Assembly (NCBI RefSeq): GCF_016862795.1
Contig: NZ_BONQ01000161.1
Coordinates: 1-64,000 of the forward strand
DNA from: Dactylosporangium siamense
GTDB lineage: Bacteria; Actinomycetota; Actinomycetes; Mycobacteriales; Micromonosporaceae
Direction of reading: 5' to 3'
DNA: 64,000 bases
The first letter of the stretch is position 1. Every line of letters begins with the position of its first letter. The translations under genes were made by a program, and so were the position numbers. This document shows, piece by piece, positions 51,309 through 62,638 of the stretch. The notes under the pieces were generated by a model that saw only the letters and a program-made list of their open reading frames with translations, did no database searches and was not told where the DNA came from.

Positions 51309-51902
51309 TTGACCGACGATGTGGCCCAGGTCGCCCAGGCGGCGATCGCCAGGCACGTGAAGTCGCTGCGGCAGGGCCGGCGCTGGTCCCTCGACGAGCT
51401 GGCCAGCCGGTCCGGGGTCAGCAAGGGCATGCTCGTGCAGATCGAGGGCGCCAGGACCAACCCGAGCATCGGGACGCTCTGCCGGATCGCGGAGTCGTTC
51501 GGGGTGAACATCGGCCGGCTCCTGGAGTCCGAGCCGGAGCCGGTCGTGAAGATCGTCGGCGCGGACGAGCCGCCGGTGCTGTGGCGCGGCGGCGCGGGCG
51601 GGACCGGCCGGCTGCTGCGCGGCGTCAACGACCCGGCGTTCGTCGAGGTCTGGCAGTGGCGGATGCCACCCGGCGAGTCGCACGATTCCGGTGATCATGC
51701 CGTCGGTACGCGGGAGCTCATCCACCTGCAACAGGGATCGATCGTGGTGACGGTGGACGGCGCCGAGCACGCGGTCCGCGCCGGCGAGACGATCGACTTC
51801 CGGGCCGACCGCCCCCACACCTACCGCAACGCGGCGGACGTGGAGGCGGTCCTCACGATGGTGGTCGTGATGCCCCAGGGCGAGCGTGACCGGCGCGCCT
51901 GA
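51309..51902 (+). CDS. XRE-cupin transcriptional regulator
   Basis: 197 aa. The HTH_3 domain (VKSLRQGRRWSLDELASRSGVSKGMLVQIEGARTNPSIGTLCRIAESFGVNIGRLLE) is followed by a C-terminal cupin (TRELIHLQQGSIVVTVDGAEHAVRAGETIDFRADRPHTYRNAADVEAVLTMVVVMP). These regulators sense a small ligand in the cupin barrel, probably the exporter's substrate here. A TTG start with GAAGGA 8 nt upstream; GTG 51321 is an alternative. Divergent from the B3/B4-EamA operon. Confidence 0.93.
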   Translation: MTDDVAQVAQAAIARHVKSLRQGRRWSLDELASRSGVSKGMLVQIEGARTNPSIGTLCRIAESFGVNIGRLLESEPEPVVKIVGADEPPVLWRGGAGGTGRLLRGVNDPAFVEVWQWRMPPGESHDSGDHAVGTRELIHLQQGSIVVTVDGAEHAVRAGETIDFRADRPHTYRNAADVEAVLTMVVVMPQGERDRRA

Positions 51903-51914
51903 ACCCCGGTTGGA

Positions 51915-51935
51915 TCTTCGCCCTAGCTCTTCGTC

Positions 51936-51953
<18 letters not shown>
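51915..51953 (-). repeat. 13-bp tandem repeat spanning the ileS stop codon
   Basis: TCTTCGCCCTAGC (51915-51927), TCTTCGTCCTAGA (51928-51940) and TCTTCGTCACGAT (51941-51953). The ileS stop (CTA on the plus strand) is at 51936-51938, and the unit downstream holds a second CTA. Confidence 0.75.
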
Positions 51954-55058
<3,105 letters not shown>

Positions 55059-55083
55059 CGGTGGTCGCGCTCCTCGCGTGTTG

Positions 55084-55131
55084 TCAGTTTCGCGGGTCTG
55101 CGGTCCCGCTGTTTCGCGGGTCTGCGGTCAC
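55084..55131 (-). CDS. 15-codon upstream ORF in ileS leader
   Basis: GTG 55131 to TGA 55084: [15 protein letters not shown], built by the 24-bp duplication. GAGGAAAC, 7 nt upstream, is a plausible ribosome site and sits directly after the T-box sequence. The stop is 25 nt before the ileS ATG and out of frame with it. Whether it is translated is unknown. Confidence 0.4.
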   Translation of the reverse strand: MTADPRNSGTADPRN

Positions 55132-55134
55132 GCT
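55087..55134 (-). repeat. 24-bp tandem duplication in ileS leader
   Basis: Two copies (55087-55110, 55111-55134) differ at one base, followed by a partial third (GTTTCC, 55135-55140). They lie between the T-box sequence and the ileS ribosome site. Confidence 0.95.
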
Positions 55135-55345
55135 GTTTCCTCGACTCCACGCGGGGACGAACCCTCGCAGGTCCGCGGTACCACCCCGCTTGCCACCTCT
55201 CGGTGGCCGCTCGTTGGCCGGCTGTCACGGGCCGGTGCCCGTCCGGTTCTACTCGGACCGCTTTCCTCGGATCGCGGCCTTTTCTTCCGGAGGCTCGCCG
55301 GTGATGGCCGGGTCGACGCCTGTGCACCCAGGATACCGCTCCCGT
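55135..55345 (-). ncRNA. ileS T-box riboswitch (translational type)
   Basis: On the minus strand GGGGTGGTACCGCGG (55187-55173) is the conserved T-box sequence, with UGGU to pair with uncharged tRNA-Ile NCCA. Upstream, CCGG-CCATCA-CCGG forms a very short Stem I with AUC (55305-55303), an Ile codon, in its terminal loop. GAGCC-TCCGGAAGAA follows, as in actinobacterial ileS leaders. No U-tract terminator is seen, so control should be by access to a ribosome site. CGCGG (55178-55174) and CCGCG (55154-55150) can form the competing sequestrator stem. Confidence 0.9.
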
Positions 55346-55465
55346 CACCCGGGTTTCCGCCGCTGCCATAAAGAATAGTAAAGAAACCTTGACATTAATT
55401 CCCCGCTGGAGTTTCGTGACACCAAACGTCGACGCCCATCGACGTCACCCCCACCTGGAGCCACG
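55346..55465. promoter_or_regulatory. ileS/chitinase divergent region
   Basis: Between the T-box and the chitinase gene is a locally AT-rich stretch (55370-55400) with TTGACA near 55392, a plausible -35 for the chitinase gene, though no good -10 follows. On the minus strand TATTCT near 55375 could be the ileS -10. No DasR-type palindrome was seen. Assignments are tentative. Confidence 0.3.
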
Positions 55466-56989
55466 ATGCGTCCACGCACTATCGCCCTGATCTCGGGCAC
55501 CGGAGCGGCCGCGCTGACCCTCGCCGGGGTCGTCATCGCGCTGCCCGCCTCGGCCGCCGAGCTGCTCACCAACCCAGGCTTCGAGACCGGCAACGCCAAC
55601 AGCTGGAGCTGCGAGCCGTCCGCCGCCGTCACGTCCGGCGCGGCCCGGTCCGGCAACTGGAAGCTCACCGGCACCCCCGGCGGCGCCACCGCCCGATGCC
55701 AGCAGACGGTGTCGGTCCAGCCGAACACGAAGTACACGTTCTCCGGCTACGTCAACGGCTCCTACGTCTTCATCGGCGCCACCGGCGGCGTCGACGCCAG
55801 CACCTGGACGCCCGGCACCAGCGGCTACCAGCAGCTGTCGGTCACGTTCACGACCGCGGCGGCGCAGACCTCCGCGGTCGTCTACGTCCACGGTTGGTAC
55901 GGCCAGCCGGCGTACACCGCGGACGACTTCTCGCTGAGCGGGCCCGGTGGTACCCCACCGACCACGCTCGAACCGACCACGCCTTCGGCATCCCCGTCGC
56001 GCTCGACGTCGCCGTCCGCGTCTCCCTCCGCCTCCCCGTCGAAGTCGCCGTCGACCTCACCGTCGCCGTCCACGTCGACACCGCCGAGCCCGCTGCCGAA
56101 GCACTTCCTGACCGGCTACTGGCAGGACTTCGTCAACAACGCGGCGAAGCTGAAGCTGCGGGACACGCCCAGCGAGTACGACCTGATCGACGTCGCGTTC
56201 GCCGAGACCGGCTCGCAGCCGGGCCAGCTCACGTTCGCGGTCGACCCGCAGCTCGCCTCGGCGCTGGGCGGCTACACCGACGCGGAGTTCAAGTCCGACA
56301 TCGCCACCCTGCACGCCCGCGGCAAGAAGGTCATCCTGTCCGTCGGCGGCGAGGCCGGCCGGGTCAGCGTCGGCGACTCGACCGCCGCGACGAACTTCGC
56401 CAACAGCGCCTGGTCGCTGATGCAGCAGTACGGCTTCGACGGCATCGACATCGACCTGGAGAACGGCCTCAACCCGACCTACATGGCGCAGGCGCTGCGC
56501 TCACTGCGGGCCAAGGCCGGCGCGAACCTCATCATCACGATGGCGCCGCAGACGATCGACATGCAGTCCACCGGCGGCAGCTACTTCGCCCTGGCACTGT
56601 CCATCAAGGACATCCTGACCGTCGTCTACACCCAGTTCTACAACTCCGGCAGCATGCTCGGCTGCGACCAGATGGCCGCGTACTCGCAGGGCACCGTCAA
56701 CTTCATGACCGCCCTGGCCTGCATTCAGCTGGAGAACGGGCTGCGGCCCGACCAGGTCGCCCTCGGGCTGCCCGCCGGTCCCGGCGCGGCCGGCGGCGGC
56801 GTGGTCGCCCCGGCCCTGGTCAACCAGGCGCTGTCCTGCCTGGCGACCGGCACCAGCTGCGGCACGTTCAAGCCGCCGCACACCTACCCCGGCATCCGCG
56901 GCGCGATGACCTGGTCGATCAACTGGGACGTCACCAACGGCAACAACTTCGCCAAGACCGTCAAGCCGCACCTGGCGACCCTGCCCTAA
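55466..56989 (+). CDS. Secreted GH18 chitinase with N-terminal carbohydrate-binding module
   Basis: 507 aa. The signal peptide ends LPASAAE (cleavage near 30). Residues 31-158 (ELLTNPGFETGNANSWSC, YTADDFSLSGP) form a jelly-roll CBM_4_9-type module. A Ser/Pro/Thr linker (160-210) precedes GH18: HFLTGYWQDF, KKVILSVGGEAG and the catalytic DGIDIDLE (325-332, Glu332 as acid). It hydrolyses chitin outside the cell. Bacterial single-domain GH18 of this type resembles Streptomyces ChiC/ChiD-like enzymes. Followed by a strong terminator. Confidence 0.95.
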   Translation: MRPRTIALISGTGAAALTLAGVVIALPASAAELLTNPGFETGNANSWSCEPSAAVTSGAARSGNWKLTGTPGGATARCQQTVSVQPNTKYTFSGYVNGSYVFIGATGGVDASTWTPGTSGYQQLSVTFTTAAAQTSAVVYVHGWYGQPAYTADDFSLSGPGGTPPTTLEPTTPSASPSRSTSPSASPSASPSKSPSTSPSPSTSTPPSPLPKHFLTGYWQDFVNNAAKLKLRDTPSEYDLIDVAFAETGSQPGQLTFAVDPQLASALGGYTDAEFKSDIATLHARGKKVILSVGGEAGRVSVGDSTAATNFANSAWSLMQQYGFDGIDIDLENGLNPTYMAQALRSLRAKAGANLIITMAPQTIDMQSTGGSYFALALSIKDILTVVYTQFYNSGSMLGCDQMAAYSQGTVNFMTALACIQLENGLRPDQVALGLPAGPGAAGGGVVAPALVNQALSCLATGTSCGTFKPPHTYPGIRGAMTWSINWDVTNGNNFAKTVKPHLATLP

Positions 56990-57010
56990 CGCTTTCTTCC
57001 CCAACACAGT

Positions 57011-57044
57011 GAGGGGGACGGGTGTCCCAGCACCCGTCCCCCTC
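57011..57044. terminator. Bidirectional terminator, chitinase / ndk
   Basis: GAGGGGGACGGGTG and CACCCGTCCCCCTC form a perfect 14-bp stem with the loop TCCCAG between convergent genes. A second smaller hairpin, TCACCC-GGCCG-GGGTGA, lies at 57058-57074. Confidence 0.9.
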
Positions 57045-57078
57045 GCCCATGCGGGTCTCACCCGGCCGGGGTGAATTT

Positions 57079-57492
57079 CTATTCCGCGAGCTCCGGGAAC
57101 CACAGCGCGATCTCACGCTTCGCACTGTCCACGGAGTCGGAGGCGTGCACGAGATTCTCCCGGTTGGACAGCGAGAAATCGCCGCGGATGCTGCCGGGCG
57201 CGGCCTTGCGGCCGTCGGTCGAGCCGATCAGCGTGCGGATCACGGCGATCGCCTCGTCGCCCGAGACGACCAGGGCGACCAGGTTGCCGCTGGTCATGAA
57301 GTCGCGCAGCGGCGGGTAGAAGTCCCGCTCGACGTGCTCGGCGTAGTGCTGGTCGGCGAGGGCCCGGTCCATGGTGCGCAGCCGCATCGCGTCGACGGCG
57401 AGGCCCTTGCGCTCGAGCCGGCCGATGATCTCGCCGACGAGTCCACGGCGCACGGCATCAGGCTTGATCAAAACGAGCGAACGCTCGGCCAC
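57079..57492 (-). CDS. ndk: Nucleoside diphosphate kinase
   Basis: 137 aa. SLVLIKPDAVRRGLVGEII at the start, NLVALVVSGDEAIAVIRTLIGSTDGRKAAPGSIRGDF, and NLVHASDSVDSAKREIALWFPE with the phosphorylated His in NxxHASDS. It moves the gamma-phosphate among NTPs. A GTG start at 57492 has GGAGG 6 nt upstream. Confidence 0.98.
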   Translation of the reverse strand: MAERSLVLIKPDAVRRGLVGEIIGRLERKGLAVDAMRLRTMDRALADQHYAEHVERDFYPPLRDFMTSGNLVALVVSGDEAIAVIRTLIGSTDGRKAAPGSIRGDFSLSNRENLVHASDSVDSAKREIALWFPELAE

Positions 57493-57628
57493 GACGTGCC
57501 TCCAAGATGGGTTCGGTACGCCTCCGAGCCTACCGAGCGTCACCGTCGCCGACCCGCCAGGGTGCCGAAGACTTCCGTTCCGGCGATGATCAGGCATAGC
57601 CTGATGTCAGTCGTCTGGGGAGGTCGAC

Positions 57629-59944
57629 TTGCCGTCCAGCAATCGTGCACAGGACACCGGCAGCAGAAAACTCGTGATCGCCCTGCTCATCGTGGTCGGC
57701 GGTTTTCTGGCATTCTGCGGACTCGGTATGACCAACGCCTTGGTGGTCGCGTTGGGCATCATCGTGGCCGCGGCCGGTCCCGTGCTGATCCTTGTCCTGA
57801 ACTCGCGCAACAAGGTGCGGCAATACGTCTACGGCACAGCGAGAGTCGCCGATATCTCGCCCCGCCCGACGACCGACGGCCGGACCGCCCGGGGGCGGCT
57901 CAAGCTCGTCGTGAAGGCGACCGGCGTCAACGGCGTCACGGTCTCCACCGTCGACCCGGCGATCCCGCTCGACAAGTGGCCCGACGCCGGCGCCACCCTG
58001 CCCGTCCAGGTCCTCAAGGGCAACCCGCGCAAGCTCGCCGTCGTCTGGGACAAGGTCCAGTCGCACCAGGACGCCCAGGCGTCGGAGCGCCGGCCCACCA
58101 GCGGCAGCGCGCCCCGCTACTCCCTGGACGGCGACGAGCTCGACATCACCGACTCCCCGACCGACGACTACGAGCGCCGGCGCGCCCGCCAGCGCGCCTC
58201 CGGCCCGCCGTTCGAGCGGCCGGGTGACGACCTGCCGCCCGACGACCGGCCGACGCTCACCGACCTGCCCCCGATCGCGGCGCCGGTCATCGAGCCGGTC
58301 CGGCTGTCCGGCCGGGCCGACCGGACCGGGCAGACGAGGTCCGCCCAGCGACCGACCTCCCCCGGCCCGACGCCGGGCCTTGGCGCCTCAGGCCCGGGCG
58401 CGACGGGCCTTGGCGCTCCCAACCCGGGCGCTTCCAACCCGGGCGCGACGGGGCTCGGCGTTTCCGGTCCGGGCGCGACGACGGCCGCCGTCGCGTTCGC
58501 CGAGCCGGGTGACCCGCCGGCGGCCACGGGCGGGTTCGAGGAGCCTGCCGCGGTCGCCACGCAGGACACGGCCCGGCCGGCGCACACCGGCGTCGCCACC
58601 GAGGACACCCCGCCGATGGTGGTCCGGCTCCCGTCCAACCCGGTGCGTGGCGGCGCCGCCCGCCGCCGCCCGAGCCCCCGGCCCCGCCCCGGCACCCACG
58701 ACCGCGGCCCCGGCCGCACCGCGCAGCCGGCCGCCCCGGCTCCGGAGGAGACCCCGGCGGTGGTGGCGGAGGAGGCCCCGGCGACGTACACGATCCCGGA
58801 GGCCGGTTCGCCGCTCGCCCCGCCGCCGGACCTGCCGGTGCCGGACCCCGACGACATGGAGCCGGTCACCGGGCCACCCGCCGCCGTCACGATGACCAAG
58901 CCCGCCGCAGCCTCGGCCGACACCGACACCGACACCGACACCGGCACCGCCGACGCGGTGGTCGAGGTGGGGCCCGAGGTGGAGACGGCGGTCGAGGGCG
59001 GCGCGGAAGTCCCCGGCGACCGGCCTTCGGGCACCGCCGCGCTCGCGTCCGGGATCACCTGGTGGCCGGACCGCGAGACGGAGCAGCTGCCGACCAGGGT
59101 CCAGCGGGTCGAGCCGATCCCGGTCGTCGACGCCGAACTGCCGGCGCCAGTCGAGGAGCCCCCGGCGGTCCCACCGACCCCGCTGCGGTCCGCCAACGAG
59201 GCGTCCGCCGCCGCTGCCGAGTCCGCCGCCGAGCCGATGGTGGTGGACGGCGGCAGCAACGGCGCCGCCACGACCCGGCCGTGGGGCGCGGTGGACGCCG
59301 ACGGCCGGCCGGAGCGCACGACGTCGGCGTGGTCGGGCAACGGCCACTCCCGCGACGCGGTGCCGCTCGGCGCCGGCATGTTCGGCGCTCCCCCGGTCTG
59401 GCCGAAGCCCGCGACGGTCGATGACGACGACGAGCCGGTCTCCCCCGACCCGTACGCGACGGAGCACTACGTCAGCGACTCCCCCGAGGACCAGCTGGAG
59501 GAGCAACCGCCGTCGGAGGGCGCGGTGGGCCAGTTCCTGGCCACCCAGCAGCGCCCGCCGACGACACCGCTGGACGGGGTCAACGGTGTGAGCATCACGC
59601 TGATCGTGTCGGATCTGGAGCGGTCCCGCCGGTTCTACCGCGACACGCTCGGCCTCACCGAGCTCGACAGCGGCCCGGCCGCCGCGGTCCTCGCGACCGG
59701 CGACGCCCGGGTCGTGCTGCGCCGGGTCGCGGACATGCCGCCGGTCGACCGCCGCGTCGTCCACCTCAACCTCGAGGTCCCCGACGTCTACGAGGCCTAC
59801 GAGCGGCTCCGCGAGCAGGGCGTCGACTTCGTCCACCGGCCGCGGGTCGTCCCGCAGGGCGAGCAGCTGGAGCTGTGCTCGGCGACGTTCCGCGACCCCG
59901 ACGGCCACGCGATCGCGCTGACGAAGTGGGAGCTGAGGCGCTAG
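57629..59944 (+). CDS. Membrane-anchored protein with C-terminal VOC (glyoxalase-like) domain
   Basis: 771 aa. Two membrane helices (KLVIALLIVVGGFLAFCGLGM and ALVVALGIIVAAAGPVLILVL) lie at 14-57, then a folded stretch (QYVYGTARVADISPRPTTDGRTARGRLKLVVKATGVNG). About 480 Pro/Ala/Gly-rich residues follow, including GATGLGAPNPGASNPGATGLG repeats and DTDTDTDTGT. The last 125 residues are a VOC domain: GVSITLIVSDLERSRRFYRDTLGLTELDSG, RRVVHLNLEVPDVYEAYERLREQGVDFVHRPR, FRDPDGHAIALTKWE. The position of the metal ligands is not clear. A TTG start follows GGGGAGG by 6 nt. The function is unknown; the stop overlaps that of the WYL gene. Confidence 0.85.
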   Translation: MPSSNRAQDTGSRKLVIALLIVVGGFLAFCGLGMTNALVVALGIIVAAAGPVLILVLNSRNKVRQYVYGTARVADISPRPTTDGRTARGRLKLVVKATGVNGVTVSTVDPAIPLDKWPDAGATLPVQVLKGNPRKLAVVWDKVQSHQDAQASERRPTSGSAPRYSLDGDELDITDSPTDDYERRRARQRASGPPFERPGDDLPPDDRPTLTDLPPIAAPVIEPVRLSGRADRTGQTRSAQRPTSPGPTPGLGASGPGATGLGAPNPGASNPGATGLGVSGPGATTAAVAFAEPGDPPAATGGFEEPAAVATQDTARPAHTGVATEDTPPMVVRLPSNPVRGGAARRRPSPRPRPGTHDRGPGRTAQPAAPAPEETPAVVAEEAPATYTIPEAGSPLAPPPDLPVPDPDDMEPVTGPPAAVTMTKPAAASADTDTDTDTGTADAVVEVGPEVETAVEGGAEVPGDRPSGTAALASGITWWPDRETEQLPTRVQRVEPIPVVDAELPAPVEEPPAVPPTPLRSANEASAAAAESAAEPMVVDGGSNGAATTRPWGAVDADGRPERTTSAWSGNGHSRDAVPLGAGMFGAPPVWPKPATVDDDDEPVSPDPYATEHYVSDSPEDQLEEQPPSEGAVGQFLATQQRPPTTPLDGVNGVSITLIVSDLERSRRFYRDTLGLTELDSGPAAAVLATGDARVVLRRVADMPPVDRRVVHLNLEVPDVYEAYERLREQGVDFVHRPRVVPQGEQLELCSATFRDPDGHAIALTKWELRR

Positions 59945-60909
59945 GCGTACCGGCGCAGGGTGTCCTCGGCGGTGCGGCGCATCAGGTCGCGCAGCGCCGC
60001 CGGGGCCAGGACCTCGACGTCGGGGCCGAAGCGGCCCAGGTCGACGCGGGCGTGTTCGAAGGACTCGATCGGCATGACGATCCGGACCCAGCCGTCGGCG
60101 TCGGGCGGGCCGGCGGTGTCGCGCAGCGCCCGTTCGGCGACGGGCCCGAGCATCCACCACATGCTCGCCGCGCGAGGTCCGACGAGGACGGTGGCGTCGC
60201 CGCCGCGGTACAGGGTGTGCTGGAGCCGCTCGGACCACTCGGTCCAGTACCCGCGCAGGTCGAAGTCGGCGGGGCGGTCGAATCGTCCGTCGAGCACGGC
60301 GGCGGTGTCGATGCGCGAGATCCGGTAGGCGTTGACGCGTTCCCGGCCGCGGGCGACGACGTACCAGGCGGTGCCCTTCAGGACCAGCCCGAACGCCTCC
60401 AGGGTCCGCTCGACCTGGGTGCCGTCCCACTTGCGATAGGTGACCCGCAGCGGCCGCTGGTCCCAGACGGCGCCGGCGACCGTGTCGAGGTGCGGCGGCG
60501 CCTCCGGGTCGCGGAACCAGCCGGGCGCGTCGACGTGCACGCGTTCCTGGATCCGGGCCGCCATCGTCCGCTGCTCGAGCGGCATCGCGGCGAGGAGCTT
60601 GAGCTGCGCCGCGTCGAGGGTGGACCCGAGGCCGAGGTGCCCGGCGGTGGCGCCGCTGCCGGCGAGGAACAGGGCGGCGGCCTCGTCGGTGGTGAGCCCG
60701 GTCAGGGTGGTCCGGTAGCCGTCGACGAGCTGGTAGCCACCGGCGGGACCGCGGTCGGCGTACACGGGGACACCCGACGCCGACAGCGCCTCGATGTCGC
60801 GGTACACCGTGCGCACCGACACTTCGAGCTCGTCGGCGATCTGCTGCGCGGTGAGCCGGCCCCGGGTCTGCAGCAGCAGGAGCGTGGACAGCAGCCGGCT
60901 CGCCCGCAT
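59941..60909 (-). CDS. HTH/WYL-domain transcriptional regulator (YafY-like)
   Basis: 322 aa. An N-terminal winged helix (RLLSTLLLLQTRGRLTAQQIADELEVSVRTVYRDIEALSASGVPVYADRGPAGGYQLVDGYR) precedes a WYL domain (LRVTYRKWDGTQVERTLEAFGLVLKGTAWYVVARGRERVNAYRISRIDTAAVLDGRF) and a C-terminal extension. The ligand is unknown. Its stop codon shares CTAG with the VOC gene's stop (4-bp overlap). 3 bp downstream of the DUF4233 gene, so it may belong to the valS-folC operon. Confidence 0.94.
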   Translation of the reverse strand: MRASRLLSTLLLLQTRGRLTAQQIADELEVSVRTVYRDIEALSASGVPVYADRGPAGGYQLVDGYRTTLTGLTTDEAAALFLAGSGATAGHLGLGSTLDAAQLKLLAAMPLEQRTMAARIQERVHVDAPGWFRDPEAPPHLDTVAGAVWDQRPLRVTYRKWDGTQVERTLEAFGLVLKGTAWYVVARGRERVNAYRISRIDTAAVLDGRFDRPADFDLRGYWTEWSERLQHTLYRGGDATVLVGPRAASMWWMLGPVAERALRDTAGPPDADGWVRIVMPIESFEHARVDLGRFGPDVEVLAPAALRDLMRRTAEDTLRRYA

Positions 60910-60912
60910 GGC

Positions 60913-61257
60913 TCAGGGTTTGTTCGCGTAGACGGCCCGCCGCACGTACAACACGTAGGCCCAGGTGAGGCCGAAGACGATGCCGAGGGCCAGCAGCGAC
61001 CAGTGCAGGACGCCCCCGGCGAGCAGCCCGACCGGCACGACCAGCCCCGCGAACCAGGCCCAGTCGTGCTTCAGCAGCCCGCAGAGCGCGAAGCTGACCA
61101 CGGCGAGCCCGACGCACAGCCAGATCGCCGCCGCCGACTGGCCGAGCTTCGCCAGGGGCAACAGGGCAAGCAGCAGGACCACGCCGAACACGGCCAGGGC
61201 GGACGCTCCGACGCCGCGGACCGCGCCGCCGGGGTTCTTCAGGCCGGCGGTGCTCAC
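60913..61257 (-). CDS. DUF4233 membrane protein
   Basis: 114 aa with four helices: ASALAVFGVVLLLALLPLAKL, AAIWLCVGLAVVSFALCGLL, WAWFAGLVVPVGLLAGGVL and WSLLALGIVFGLTWAYVLYVRRAVY. This is the actinobacterial DUF4233 family, which regularly follows folC; function unknown. A GTG start at 61257. Confidence 0.93.
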   Translation of the reverse strand: MSTAGLKNPGGAVRGVGASALAVFGVVLLLALLPLAKLGQSAAAIWLCVGLAVVSFALCGLLKHDWAWFAGLVVPVGLLAGGVLHWSLLALGIVFGLTWAYVLYVRRAVYANKP

Positions 61258-61315
61258 GGCGTCACCTCTGCTGCGCTCCGGCGCCGCCGTGAGCCAACCC
61301 CGCGCTCCGGACCGC

Positions 61316-62638
61316 TCATCGCTTCAGCAGCCCGCGGGCGTCGGCGACGGTGACGACCGAGCCGGTGATGAGGATGCCGATGGTGCCGGGGACCGCGTTG
61401 TCGGACTCGGCGAGGGCGACGGCGGTGTCGATCGCGTCGGGGAAGTCCGGCACGACGTGGACGCGTTCGGGGCCGTACAGCTCCTCGGCGATGGCGCCGA
61501 GCTGCGCGGCCGACATGCCCCGCGGGGAGCTGTTGCGGGTGCAGACGATGCTCTCGGTGATCGGCTCGAGCAGCTCCAGCATCCCTTCGACGTCCTTGTC
61601 GGCGAGGGCCGCGACGACGGCGACGAGGCCGTTGAACGCGAACTCCTCGTTGAGCGCGCGGACGGTCGCCTGCATGCCGGCGGCGTTGTGGGCGGCGTCG
61701 ACGAGGATCGGCGGGGAGGTGCGGACCCGTTCGAGGCGGCCGGGCGAGGTCGCGCCGCCGAACCCGTCGCGGACGGACTCCGCGTTCAGGGCGCGTTCGT
61801 TGCCGGCGCCGAGGAACGTCTCGACGGCGGCGAGCGCGATCGCCGCGTTCTGCGCCTGGTGCTCACCGTGCAGTGGCAGGAAGATGCCCTCGTAGGTGCC
61901 GGAGAGCCCGCGCAGGGTCAGGACCTGCCCGCCGACGGCGAGGTCGCGGTGCACGACGCCGAACTCCCGGCCTTCGCGGGCGATGGTCGCGCCGACCTCG
62001 GCGCAGCGCTCCAGGATCGGGCGCATCGCCTCCTCCGGCTGCGCGGCGCAGATCAGCGTGGATCCCTTGTGGATGATCCCGGCCTTGGCCAGGGCGATGT
62101 CCTCGATGGTGTCGCCCAGCCACTCGGTGTGGTCGAGACCGATCGGGGTGATCACGGTCGTCTGCGCCTGCAGCACGTTGGTGGAGTCGTCGGCACCGCC
62201 CAGGCCGACCTCGATCACGGCGACGTCGACGGGCGCGTCGGCGAACGCGGCGAACGCCATCGCGGTCGTCATGTCGAAGTACGTCAGCGGCGCGTCGCTG
62301 CGCGCGTCGAGATACTCGGCGAGCGGCTGGACCTCGTCGTAGATCTCGACGAACCGGTCCTCGCTGATCGGCTCGTCCTCGATGCTGATCCGCTCACGGA
62401 TGGTCTGCAGGTGCGGGCTGGTGTATCGCCCGGTCCGCAGCCCGTGGGCGCGCAGCAGCGAGTCGATCATCCGGGCCGTCGACGTCTTGCCGTTGGTGCC
62501 GGTGATGTGGATCGCCGGGTACGCCCGCTGCGGGCTGCCCATGAGGTCGAGCAGCCCTTCGATCCGCCCGAGGTCGAACACCATCCGGGTGAAGCCCCTG
62601 GCGTTCAGCTCCTGATCAACTTCGGTGAACCGGCTCAT
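61316..62638 (-). CDS. folC: Folylpolyglutamate / dihydrofolate synthase
   Basis: 440 aa. [35 protein letters not shown] (P-loop and TSPHL), [40 protein letters not shown] and [15 protein letters not shown] mark the Mur-ligase-type FolC. It adds glutamate to folates; the bifunctional DHFS activity is possible. The ATG overlaps the valS TGA (ATGA), so the two are coupled. A 58-bp gap precedes DUF4233. Confidence 0.96.
   Translation of the reverse strand: MSRFTEVDQELNARGFTRMVFDLGRIEGLLDLMGSPQRAYPAIHITGTNGKTSTARMIDSLLRAHGLRTGRYTSPHLQTIRERISIEDEPISEDRFVEIYDEVQPLAEYLDARSDAPLTYFDMTTAMAFAAFADAPVDVAVIEVGLGGADDSTNVLQAQTTVITPIGLDHTEWLGDTIEDIALAKAGIIHKGSTLICAAQPEEAMRPILERCAEVGATIAREGREFGVVHRDLAVGGQVLTLRGLSGTYEGIFLPLHGEHQAQNAAIALAAVETFLGAGNERALNAESVRDGFGGATSPGRLERVRTSPPILVDAAHNAAGMQATVRALNEEFAFNGLVAVVAALADKDVEGMLELLEPITESIVCTRNSSPRGMSAAQLGAIAEELYGPERVHVVPDFPDAIDTAVALAESDNAVPGTIGILITGSVVTVADARGLLKR

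Noticed and set aside
55370-55465. DasR or chitinase direct-repeat operator upstream of the GH18 gene
   Set aside because: No ACTGGTCTAGACCA-like palindrome or matching 12-bp direct repeats are present.
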